A stretch of 5,673 bases of DNA. It comes from Acidobacteriota bacterium (GTDB lineage: Bacteria > Acidobacteriota > Blastocatellia > Pyrinomonadales > Pyrinomonadaceae). The DNA is taken from NCBI GenBank assembly GCA_020199975.1, contig JAIVJP010000328.1, forward strand, positions 1 through 5,673. Direction: 5' to 3'. Each line of letters begins with the position of its first letter. Within the stretch, counting starts at the first letter, position 1. Both the position numbers and the translations under genes were made by a program. Under the pieces are notes generated by a model that had not been told where the DNA came from, did no database searches, and saw only the letters and a program-made list of their open reading frames with translations. This document shows, piece by piece, positions 1 to 5,673 of the stretch.

Positions 1-1056
1 CTATTAACATTCATGACTTCGATGGCCTCATTCAGCGCTCCGCTTCTTTTTGGCGGCAGCGTGCGCGTGCTGACCCTCGAGATCTTCACCGCGCGCCAAC
101 GCGGTGACCTTGAACTGGCGCTTACTGAAACAGTGATCCTGGCGGCGTTCTCTCTGGGTGCGCTGACCTTCTTTCAGCGTTACGAAGGAACTCGGAAGTT
201 TGCCGCCGCCGCGATGAAGGGAACTGGCCGCCGACGTAAGGCCATAACCAGCGGCAAGGCTCGCGCGGCAGCGATCGTTTGCGGAGTGCTCCTTGCGAAT
301 CTACTTGTCTTGCCGGTGGCCACGCTGATACTGGTCAGCTTCGCGCAGGATGGACGATGGACCACCCAAACCTTGCCTCCCGCATACACGTTCGCCAACT
401 ACGCACGCATCCTGACGGAGAAAGACGCGAGTGAGGTTTTCATAAACAGCTTATCGATGTCGGCGATTGCTGCGCTGGCGGCCCTGGTTTGGAGCTTCTG
501 CGTCGTCACTCTAGCAATGGGAAAAGGACGTCGTGCCTGGAAACGTTTGCTGTCGCTGCTGGTACTCATTCCCTGGGCCTTGCCGGGAACCGTTGTCGCG
601 GTCGCGCTGGCCGAAGCCTACGGCAAGCCCAGCCCTTTGTTGGGTTCATATGTTCTGATCGGAACGTTCTGGATTCTGCCGGTTGTCTATTTTTTGCGCT
701 TCATGCCGCTCGTCGTTCGCGCTGTGCAGGCAAGCGTGGAACAACTCGATCCGGCGCTGGAAGAAGCAGCGGGAAGCCTGGGTGCGCGCTGGTGGCAGAG
801 ATTCCGGCGTGTTACTTTGCCGCTGGTTTGGCCGGGCGCGGCAGCGGGGACCTTATTGGCGTTTGTTATCGCCCTGGGAGAGTATGTGGCCTCGGTGCTG
901 CTGTTTGTGCCCTCGAATCGGCCGGTCTCAATTGCTATCGCCTCGGAGCTGCGCGATCTTAATCTGGGGGCGGCAGCCGCTTACGGCGTGGTTCTGATGG
1001 GTATCATAGCTGTTAGCATGATCATCGCGGCAAAGTTTGAGCGCTGGCGATCGTGA
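1..1056 (+). CDS. ABC transporter permease, iron(III)/thiamine-type, C-terminal part (5' end outside window)
   Basis: Inner-membrane permease of a binding-protein-dependent ABC importer, probably of the two-domain FbpB/ThiP class that moves ferric iron, thiamine or similar solutes. The frame is open to the left edge; the ATG at 13 lies inside a conserved loop (FMTSMASFSAPLLFGG), so it is not the real start. Counting from that Met, residues 1-55 are the tail of a first permease domain. A basic linker follows (about 60-85), then a complete second domain with hydrophobic segments near 86-111, 147-170, 179-204, 211-237, 272-298 and 320-342. The ATPase-docking EAA loop is textbook: E251-A-A, G257, V267 and L269-P270. 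Full-length relatives have about 520-560 residues, so about 200 are missing. The ATPase and substrate-binding protein are not visible downstream and would have to lie upstream. The substrate cannot be read from the sequence; iron is the most likely guess. The gene ends 125 bp before the co-directional deacetylase. Confidence 0.9.
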   Translation, partial: LLTFMTSMASFSAPLLFGGSVRVLTLEIFTARQRGDLELALTETVILAAFSLGALTFFQRYEGTRKFAAAAMKGTGRRRKAITSGKARAAAIVCGVLLANLLVLPVATLILVSFAQDGRWTTQTLPPAYTFANYARILTEKDASEVFINSLSMSAIAALAALVWSFCVVTLAMGKGRRAWKRLLSLLVLIPWALPGTVVAVALAEAYGKPSPLLGSYVLIGTFWILPVVYFLRFMPLVVRAVQASVEQLDPALEEAAGSLGARWWQRFRRVTLPLVWPGAAAGTLLAFVIALGEYVASVLLFVPSNRPVSIAIASELRDLNLGAAAAYGVVLMGIIAVSMIIAAKFERWRS

Positions 1057-1073
1057 GTGTTTGGAGCGAGCTT

Positions 1074-1172
1074 TTTGGAGCAGTGCGGTGGCAAGCGAAG
1101 CGCGACACCGCTTTGGATAGATCGCGATAACCCAAAGCGCCGTCGCCGCTGCGCTCTGCCGGCGACTCCAAA
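1074..1172. repeat. Long imperfect inverted repeat (REP-like hairpin) filling the intergenic gap
   Basis: The outer arms TTTGGAG (1074-1080) and CTCCAAA (1166-1172) are perfectly complementary. The inner arms also pair: 1109-1116 (CGCTTTGG) with 1132-1139 (CCAAAGCG), and 1102-1106 (GCGAC) with 1142-1146 (GTCGC), with a two-base mismatch between these blocks. The stretch between outer and inner arms pairs only in part, with bulges. The loop is about 15 nt (1117-1131). The whole 99-bp unit could fold into one long rod in RNA or as a DNA cruciform. Its sequence resembles dispersed palindromic repeats that I recall from acidobacterial and verrucomicrobial intergenic regions, but copy number cannot be seen from one window. 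No T-tract follows, so a simple intrinsic terminator is unlikely. Confidence 0.75.
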
Positions 1173-1175
1173 GGA
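1170..1175 (+). promoter_or_regulatory. Ribosome binding site of the PIG-L deacetylase gene
   Basis: AAAGGA lies 6 nt before the ATG at 1182, a good Shine-Dalgarno match and spacing, and it decides that start. Its first three bases are the last three of the outer arm of the long hairpin (they pair with 1074-1076), so folding of the leader could partly hide the site. Confidence 0.65.
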
Positions 1176-1181
1176 TTTGGG

Positions 1182-3836
1182 ATGGGACAAGAAAAGAGCA
1201 TTCGCCGCGCGCCTTCGGCGCTCGTTGAGAGGGTACCCCAAAAAAAATCTTGGGTGGGTCTGGTACTCGTCCTGACGCTGGGTTGCTCGTTTTCATTCGC
1301 ACCGCAAACGTCGGCTCAGGACCCTTTACCGTCCCCTGAGTCTTCGCCATCTCCGTCGTCATCTCCCTCACACCCAACCTCGCCCACACCCGCGCCAACT
1401 GCGGCCTCCCGGGCAATCGACAAGCCTGAGCTTCACCAGGCACTGCACGATCTTACAAACCCCTGGACGGTGATGTGCGTAGCCGCACATCCCGACGACG
1501 AAGACGGAACAACCCTGACCATCTTGCGACGCAAGCATGGCATACACACAGTTAGTCTGTTTTCCACTTACGGTGAGGGCGGACAGAATGCGGTAGGCCC
1601 GGAACTGTATGAAGAGCTGGGTGTGATCCGTGCCCGTGAGACAATTGAAGCCTCAAAGATCCAGGGCTCAGAGCCCTATTTTCTTGGCTTGCGCGATTTT
1701 GGATTCTCCAAGAGCGCGGAAGAAACCTTTCGTGTGTGGGGTCACGATGAAGCGCTCCGGCGCATAGTACTCAAGATTCGCGAGCTCCGTCCGGACATCA
1801 TCATTACGAACCACGATACCTCGCGCGGCCATGGTCATCACCAGGCAACTGGCCGCTTGATACTCGAAGCGTTCGATGCCGCAGCCGATCCCAAACGGTT
1901 TCCCGAACAACTGCAAAGGCTGACTGTTTGGCAGCCCAGCCGACTTTTTGTTCGCAGCAGGGCAACCAGCGGGGCCGGCACTTCTACGGCGGGTACTGCA
2001 AACACTGAAAAGTTAATCACCGTCGATCCCAACGAGCGCGATCCGGTGCGCGGAACAATCTACGCGGAGCAAGCTCTGGCGGCATTGCAACAGCATGCCT
2101 CCCAGGGGCCATGGCCACAAACCATTGCCGAGCGCATGCGAGGTGAGAACAGCCTGCCACTAATCCGATACGCTCTGGTGCGCGAGGCACGGGGCACAGA
2201 GCAGCTTCCTGGTGGTGCAAAAACCTTTCTTGAAGGCTTAACTCTTCCTGAGGCCGTCAGCCCCCGGCTCGCACCTCCGACAATTGACGGCCGCCCTTTG
2301 ACGGAGTTCATCGAAGAGCCGGACAGAGTACTCAATGCCCTGATTGGCTGGCGGCGCAAGCAGAGGAACTCAACGAGTGTCCCCGCAGAACATTCCCACC
2401 GCCCGTGGCTGATAACAGAGCGCGGAAATCGAGCCTTCGGTCTTAGTTCAGGCGCTCTGTTGACCCTAAAGCCACACAATTCACTTCTCGTAGCAGGTAA
2501 TCCGGCGCGATTTACCGTTAGTCTGGCCAACACCGGCGCAAGGACCGTCCAGATCAACAGGCTCTTTTTTCATAGTGGGGGCACTCGCGCACCGTTGGAT
2601 GCCGCCGAGCAGCTAGTCGCAGATACAGAAACCAGCAACACCGTGGATCGAGTGACGCCCACTACTGCCGCGCCTACCGTCCCGCCGGCACACCATCTTT
2701 ACGATGGCAAGTTATTTGGTGAGCGATTTGTCGCGGATGCTGATCTGGAAATCGACGGTGCGTGGTTTTCATTAAGTGCGGAATCAAGACTGGACATCGC
2801 CCCCGCCGTTGAGATCAAAGAAATCTCGCCGTCGCTTTACGTGTTTACTCCGGCCATCGTCAATCGGCCACTCGTTCTGAAAATCAAGCTCTCGAACAAC
2901 CTTGCCAGATTGTTCCGAGGCACAGTGAAACTAAGCGCGCCCAGATATCACATCTTTGAAGTGGGTCGCGAGATCATTCTTGAACCAAACGAAACTCGAG
3001 AACTCACAATTAGATCCAACGCCATTCCGATGGAGTCCGCAGGTGCACGCGGTCGCGCGCGCGACAGTTTTGGGCAATTTTTGTTGTCCGTGGAATCAGA
3101 AGGATCATCACAACCAATTGCTCAAAGATTTCTTCATGTGGTTTACACGCAGTCGCGAGTGGTGAGGGACCTGAGAGTCGGATTCATACCCAGCTTCGAT
3201 AAAACGCTCGAGCATTCGCTAACGGCGCTGGGAGTAAACGCGAAGGAGGTAAGCGTCGAGCAGGTCCAGAAGGGTGATTTGGCCGATTATGACACGCTCA
3301 TTATAGATAACCGTGGCTACCAGGCTCATCCGAAATTAGTCGCATCAAACTCGAATCTGTTGAACTATGTTCGAGAAGGTGGGACGCTGATTGTTTTCTA
3401 TCACAAGACGGACGAGTGGAATCCCGATCCCGCCAAGGGTCGCCCACAACTCGCGCCTTTTCCGATCATTTTAGGAAATGAACGCGTCACTCAAGAAACA
3501 GCGCCGGTCAATTTCCTCGGGCCCAAACATCGGTTGTTAAATTTCCCCAACAGAATTACCCGAGCTGATTTTGATCGCTGGATTCAGGAGCGTGGACTTT
3601 ATTTTCCAAAAGAGTGGGACCCTAAATATCAGACTTTGTTTGAAACGGCGGATGAAGGTGAACCTTCGTTGAAGGGCGGGTTGCTCGCCACGAAATACGG
3701 GCGCGGGTATTACATCTACACGAGCCTGGTGTGGTACAGGCAATTGGGGACGGGCGTACCGGGAGCTTATCGGATGTTTGCGAACATGATCAGCTACGGA
3801 CATCCGAAAAAGAAAGGGTCAACCCAGCTCCCATAG
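1182..3836 (+). CDS. Secreted PIG-L family deacetylase with C-terminal GATase-like domain
   Basis: Exported metal-dependent de-N-acetylase of the PIG-L/MshB family, 884 residues; family members remove acetyl groups from N-acetylglucosaminyl compounds, and the substrate here is unknown. Residues 1-46 look like a signal peptide: basic n-region with KK at 21-22, hydrophobic core 25-40, likely cleavage after TSA45. A Ser/Pro linker follows (about 47-76). The catalytic domain (about 95-255) carries AHPDDE at 102-107 and HGHHQ at 217-221. By analogy with MshB, H103, D106 and H220 would bind zinc and D105 would be the general base. GEGGQNAVGPELY (131-143) and RDFGFSKS (171-178) are typical of the large-protein branch of this family. 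Residues about 424-461 and 555-612 are beta-rich, Ig-like. Residues about 660-873 resemble a ThuA/GATase1-type fold. The only cysteines are C35 and C99, so that domain has no Cys nucleophile. TLGC at 32-35 is a poor lipobox. The ATG is chosen for its ribosome binding site; the GTG at 1254 would remove the basic n-region. Confidence 0.9.
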   Translation: MGQEKSIRRAPSALVERVPQKKSWVGLVLVLTLGCSFSFAPQTSAQDPLPSPESSPSPSSSPSHPTSPTPAPTAASRAIDKPELHQALHDLTNPWTVMCVAAHPDDEDGTTLTILRRKHGIHTVSLFSTYGEGGQNAVGPELYEELGVIRARETIEASKIQGSEPYFLGLRDFGFSKSAEETFRVWGHDEALRRIVLKIRELRPDIIITNHDTSRGHGHHQATGRLILEAFDAAADPKRFPEQLQRLTVWQPSRLFVRSRATSGAGTSTAGTANTEKLITVDPNERDPVRGTIYAEQALAALQQHASQGPWPQTIAERMRGENSLPLIRYALVREARGTEQLPGGAKTFLEGLTLPEAVSPRLAPPTIDGRPLTEFIEEPDRVLNALIGWRRKQRNSTSVPAEHSHRPWLITERGNRAFGLSSGALLTLKPHNSLLVAGNPARFTVSLANTGARTVQINRLFFHSGGTRAPLDAAEQLVADTETSNTVDRVTPTTAAPTVPPAHHLYDGKLFGERFVADADLEIDGAWFSLSAESRLDIAPAVEIKEISPSLYVFTPAIVNRPLVLKIKLSNNLARLFRGTVKLSAPRYHIFEVGREIILEPNETRELTIRSNAIPMESAGARGRARDSFGQFLLSVESEGSSQPIAQRFLHVVYTQSRVVRDLRVGFIPSFDKTLEHSLTALGVNAKEVSVEQVQKGDLADYDTLIIDNRGYQAHPKLVASNSNLLNYVREGGTLIVFYHKTDEWNPDPAKGRPQLAPFPIILGNERVTQETAPVNFLGPKHRLLNFPNRITRADFDRWIQERGLYFPKEWDPKYQTLFETADEGEPSLKGGLLATKYGRGYYIYTSLVWYRQLGTGVPGAYRMFANMISYGHPKKKGSTQLP
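1320..1409 (+). other. Ser/Pro/Thr-rich low-complexity linker within the deacetylase
   Basis: Residues about 47-76 directly after the predicted signal peptide consist mostly of Ser, Pro, Thr and Ala (PSPSSSPSHPTSPTPAP). This is the composition expected of a flexible extracytoplasmic spacer that holds the catalytic domain away from the membrane or envelope. Its length is likely to vary between relatives. Confidence 0.7.
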
Positions 3837-3911
3837 GAACGGACTGACCTCGATGATCTTAAGAGTTTGCAATGCCCCTCACTGCCTCTCTGCAAAGCCA
3901 AGTTCGCTAAC
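3837..3911. other. Convergent intergenic gap, no convincing terminator
   Basis: This 75-bp gap separates two genes whose 3' ends face each other. The only symmetry seen is a 6-bp pair, TTTGCA (3866-3871) and TGCAAA (3891-3896), around a 19-nt loop without a T-tract. That is too weak to call a terminator. Confidence 0.5.
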
Positions 3912-4421
3912 CTAAACCGCCTGTTGTTCGCAGTCGGGTTCTGCTTCCAACTTGACTTGTGCGCGTTCTAGGAAAGTTTTGATCATCTCGCTGACGCGCT
4001 TCTGCATTTCCGCGCTGATGGCTCCTTCACCAATCAGGCCGGCTAGCGTGTGCAGGTCTCTGCCGTGCGACCGGCGCAACTCTACGTGCTGGGCAATGCG
4101 AACCAAAACCTTATGACCGCGCTCCTCGAATGCTGCGGCATAACGAAGATAATTTTTCGCTTCGCTGAGGGCGGGTGACCATTCCAGCCTTTCCGGACGG
4201 TCCTCGGTTTTCTCAACCGCAAAGCTTGCGTGCACTGCCCCAATCACGGGCACCTCCGTGCGCACCATCCAGCGCATGATGCCGCCGGCTTCTTTGCGAA
4301 TACTTTCAATGCCGGGCATCAAATCGACAAAGTTCCGAAACTCGCTGAAGAACTCGCGAGCGCGCTCTATCGTTGTTCTTAATTCCAATTGTTCCGTGTA
4401 CGAGGCTTTGATTCTGAACAT
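3912..4421 (-). CDS. SRPBCC (START/Bet v1-like) family protein
   Basis: A 169-residue soluble, probably cytoplasmic protein that looks like a complete SRPBCC helix-grip domain. The N-terminal strand (about 8-17) is followed by the helix and turn typical of the fold, TTIERAREFFSEFRNFVDLMPGIESI (given in two parts: 16-30 and 31-41). Alternating strands follow (about 47-56, 63-72, 76-82, 90-99 and 103-112), and a long amphipathic helix (about 135-160) would close the ligand cavity. Such proteins bind or act on hydrophobic ligands, but no ligand or catalytic residue can be assigned here. The ATG at 4421 is preceded by AAGGA with a 7-nt spacer, which supports this start. The gene reads toward the deacetylase and away from the zinc-ribbon gene. 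It shares its strand with glnE, but the 376 bp between them hold the oppositely directed zinc-ribbon gene, so co-transcription is uncertain. The family assignment rests on pattern recognition. Confidence 0.75.
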   Translation of the reverse strand: MFRIKASYTEQLELRTTIERAREFFSEFRNFVDLMPGIESIRKEAGGIMRWMVRTEVPVIGAVHASFAVEKTEDRPERLEWSPALSEAKNYLRYAAAFEERGHKVLVRIAQHVELRRSHGRDLHTLAGLIGEGAISAEMQKRVSEMIKTFLERAQVKLEAEPDCEQQAV

Positions 4422-4428
4422 TCGTTCT

Positions 4429-4433
4429 TCCTT
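4429..4433 (-). promoter_or_regulatory. Ribosome binding site of the SRPBCC gene
   Basis: On the minus strand AAGGA stands 7 nt before the ATG at 4421, a standard Shine-Dalgarno arrangement that fixes the start. Confidence 0.65.
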
Positions 4434-4463
4434 AACGTCATCTGCTATTTGGATGCTATCCTT

Positions 4464-4492
4464 GTCCCCACGCGGGCTGCCCGCGTGGGGAC
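4464..4492. repeat. Perfect 13-bp inverted repeat with 3-nt loop
   Basis: GTCCCCACGCGGG (4464-4476) and CCCGCGTGGGGAC (4480-4492) are exact reverse complements around CTG. The stem is very GC-rich and stable. It lies in the divergent gap, 42 bp before the SRPBCC start and 104 bp before the zinc-ribbon start. No T-run follows on either strand, so it is not a standard intrinsic terminator. It may be a dispersed REP-like palindrome or a binding site for a dimeric protein, and the sequence alone does not separate these. Confidence 0.8.
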
Positions 4493-4596
4493 CCCGCTCC
4501 TGTGGCTCAATGTTGGTTCAGGGCGCCACCAAGGCTAAATTACACGAGACTGCGGAAACAGTAAACATACATCTTTGTCATAAGAGAAATAGTGAA

Positions 4597-4791
4597 GTGA
4601 ACACTGAGGAAAACTGCCCACGTTGCGGCGAAGGCCGTCGACAAATCTGGTCCGACCTGGACGACGACGAACGAGAGGTCGTGCGGCGACTGCCACACGC
4701 TCGTTTCTACGATCTTGAAGAACGACAAGCGACACACTCCTGGTGCACGCGCTGCTGGTATGAGTCGACTAGGAATGAGGCACAAGCCTGA
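4597..4791 (+). CDS. Small zinc-ribbon protein, uncharacterised (64 aa, GTG start)
   Basis: A 64-residue protein with two zinc-knuckle pairs, CPRC at 7-10 and CTRC at 50-53, set 39 residues apart: the ligand set of a single zinc ribbon. Between them lies an acidic, then basic helix-like stretch (DLDDDEREVVRRLPHA, 20-35). W18, W49 and W54 may pack around the metal site. I do not know its function; a nucleic-acid or protein contact role is common for such ribbons, but that is only inference. The frame is open much further upstream (ATGs at 4258 and 4510), but that part runs antisense to the SRPBCC gene or through the palindrome and has no protein-like character. GTG at 4597 starts just before the conserved-looking part. 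Its Shine-Dalgarno is weak (AAGAGA, 9 nt upstream). The stop is 6 bp from the glnE stop, tail to tail. An alternative view is that this is a chance open frame, but the paired CxxC motifs argue against that. Confidence 0.6.
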   Translation: MNTEENCPRCGEGRRQIWSDLDDDEREVVRRLPHARFYDLEERQATHSWCTRCWYESTRNEAQA

Positions 4792-4797
4792 GTCTGC

Positions 4798-5673
4798 TTA
4801 ACTGGTAATCCTGTCGTATGCTTCGCGTATGCTCCTCATCTTTTCCACAATCGTTTCGTGAAGATCAACGGCCGACTCAAATCCCAATTGCCTAGCAATA
4901 TCTCTCAGCGCGGGATGATCGGTTGCGGGCAGGCGTGCTTGTCTCCCTAGAATCAAACGGAGATGATGATCCGTAGACCTCAGCAGTTTGTAACCGCTGC
5001 TCAATACCGCAAAATCTTCCTCGTTTACGGAATCTGTAGCTCGCAGTCGCTCGAGAGTTGTCGTGGTAGAACGGTCTTGGCCTTCGTCGGAAACGTCGTC
5101 GCGCAACTGCAAGTAGCGCGTGGCAAAATAGACATCCAGCATGCCGCCCGCTGCATATTTGATGTCGATGCCCCTGTGCCGATTTTGCTTTCCTTTCTCT
5201 TTTTCGAGCCGGTCGCGCACGTGGCGCGTCTCTCTTTTCAGCTCTTCCGGGTCGTGCTTGCGCGCGGCTTCGTGAAGCGCGTGTCTGGCGTGGGTTTCGA
5301 TCATCTTGCCGAGGTCTAGATCACCGCCCACAGCGTGCAGTTTCACGTAAGCGAGCCATTCCCAGACAACTGTGCGCTCTTTCAAATAGTCGAGGAACGC
5401 TTGCGAACTTGCGACCAGAGGTCCGTTCTTGCCGTCGGGGCGCAGGCGCAAATCAACGCGGTAGAGATATCCTTCGCGCGTCACGCTTGCCAGCGCGGCA
5501 ATCATCAACTCCCCCAGCCTGGCGTAAGCCTCCTCCTGACTCAGTGGAGAAACCGGTGCGGGAAGAAACGAATCGTAAACAATGAGGATGTCGAGATCTG
5601 ACCCATAATCGACCCCGCCACTGGCCAGACGTCCCAGGCCCAGAATGGCGATGCGCGGCTCGTTATCCAGACG
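4798..5673 (-). CDS. glnE: Glutamine synthetase adenylyltransferase, C-terminal part (5' end outside window)
   Basis: Cytoplasmic enzyme that transfers AMP from ATP to a tyrosine of glutamine synthetase, switching it off when nitrogen is plentiful; in known species a second domain removes the AMP, under PII control. The frame is open from the right edge, giving 291 residues to the stop. The internal TTG at 5508 and ATG at 5505 are not starts, because conserved sequence continues upstream. Numbered from the edge, the nucleotidyltransferase motif is DYGSDLD at 22-28, with D26 and D28 as predicted metal ligands. The third acidic residue is D74 in DLRLRPDG (74-81). The associated helical domain follows, with DIKYAAGGMLDVYF and then a RxxxxLRLILGR-type stretch near the end. 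Being last in the protein, this should be the adenylylating half. Full-length relatives have about 900-1000 residues. Oddity: the usual GG..DIEF...Q reads GGMLDVYFATR here. The 3' end meets the zinc-ribbon gene with a 6-bp gap and no terminator. Confidence 0.9.
   Translation of the reverse strand, partial: RLDNEPRIAILGLGRLASGGVDYGSDLDILIVYDSFLPAPVSPLSQEEAYARLGELMIAALASVTREGYLYRVDLRLRPDGKNGPLVASSQAFLDYLKERTVVWEWLAYVKLHAVGGDLDLGKMIETHARHALHEAARKHDPEELKRETRHVRDRLEKEKGKQNRHRGIDIKYAAGGMLDVYFATRYLQLRDDVSDEGQDRSTTTTLERLRATDSVNEEDFAVLSSGYKLLRSTDHHLRLILGRQARLPATDHPALRDIARQLGFESAVDLHETIVEKMRSIREAYDRITS

Noticed and set aside
489..962. 157-codon plus-strand open frame inside the permease gene
   Set aside because: It overlaps the permease in another frame, and its product is Arg/Gly/Ala/Cys-rich with no domain character; the permease frame carries the EAA loop.
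1254..1256. GTG as the start of the deacetylase
   Set aside because: It has no Shine-Dalgarno upstream and would leave a signal peptide without basic residues; the ATG at 1182 has AAAGGA at good spacing.
1275..1286. Lipobox at TLGC making the deacetylase a lipoprotein
   Set aside because: Position -3 is Thr and -2 is Leu, unlike the L-[AST]-[GA]-C consensus; a type I cleavage site after TSA fits better.
928..1443. 171-codon minus-strand open frame spanning the permease end, hairpin and deacetylase start
   Set aside because: It is antisense to two well-supported genes and crosses the palindromic element; no motif is visible.
2060..2557. 165-codon minus-strand open frame inside the deacetylase gene
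   Set aside because: It lies antisense to the coherent 884-residue frame and has low-complexity Arg/Ser/Ala-rich content, typical of GC-rich shadow frames.
3866..3896. Possible terminator hairpin after the deacetylase
   Set aside because: Only 6 bp of stem, a 19-nt loop and no T-tract.
4540..4567. Possible promoter TTACAC ... TAAACA before the zinc-ribbon gene
   Set aside because: The spacing is 16 bp, but the -10 match is weak and nothing else supports it; such matches are common by chance.
4258..4596. N-terminal extension of the zinc-ribbon frame to 177 residues
   Set aside because: It is antisense to the SRPBCC gene and passes through the 13-bp palindrome; it has no domain character and no ribosome binding site at its ATGs.
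4535..4785. Two minus-strand open frames (4535-4735 and 4540-4785) antisense to the zinc-ribbon gene
   Set aside because: No motif or ribosome binding site; they are best explained as shadows of the CxxC-bearing plus-strand frame.
5503..5508. TTG/ATG codons as the true start of a short glnE-like gene
   Set aside because: The frame stays open to the window edge and the upstream codons encode the essential GSDLD motif, so the gene continues beyond the window.
4963..5601. Plus-strand open frames opposite glnE
   Set aside because: glnE is certain from its catalytic motifs; these frames show no protein-like pattern.

Overview
This is an ordinary-looking stretch of bacterial chromosome, moderately GC-rich, with no phage, insertion-sequence, CRISPR or RNA-gene signature. 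The large secreted PIG-L-type deacetylase, the glnE wording (GGMLDVYF instead of the usual GG..DIEF) and the long imperfect hairpin built on a TTTGGAG...CTCCAAA frame all remind me of Acidobacteriota (Blastocatellia/Pyrinomonadaceae-like genomes). That placement is from memory of such sequences, not from a search, and Verrucomicrobiota-like bacteria remain possible.

Layout, left to right. (1) The C-terminal part of a two-domain ABC transporter permease of the iron(III)/thiamine class (+, cut by the left edge, stop at 1056). (2) A 125-bp gap almost filled by a long imperfect hairpin (1074-1172), whose outer arm runs into the ribosome binding site of the next gene. (3) An 884-residue exported PIG-L-family deacetylase (+, 1182-3836). 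It has a signal peptide, a Ser/Pro linker, a zinc deacetylase domain, beta-rich middle domains and a cysteine-free glutamine-amidotransferase-like C-terminal domain. (4) A convergent 75-bp gap with nothing convincing in it. (5) A SRPBCC/START-like protein (-, 3912-4421). (6) A 175-bp divergent gap holding a perfect 13-bp inverted repeat (4464-4492). (7) A 64-residue two-CxxC zinc-ribbon protein (+, 4597-4791, GTG start). (8) The C-terminal 291 codons of glutamine synthetase adenylyltransferase glnE (-, 4798 to the right edge), convergent with the zinc-ribbon gene at only 6 bp.

Functionally the genes do not form an obvious single system. The permease would work with an ATPase and binding protein encoded outside the window. 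The deacetylase would act outside the cytoplasm on an N-acetylated sugar or glycoconjugate. GlnE tunes nitrogen assimilation in the cytoplasm. The SRPBCC and zinc-ribbon proteins have no assignable pathway. I see no strong case for a new multi-gene system. The points most worth a second look are the two palindromic elements, the small zinc-ribbon gene lying antisense between glnE and the SRPBCC gene, and the domain architecture of the deacetylase.
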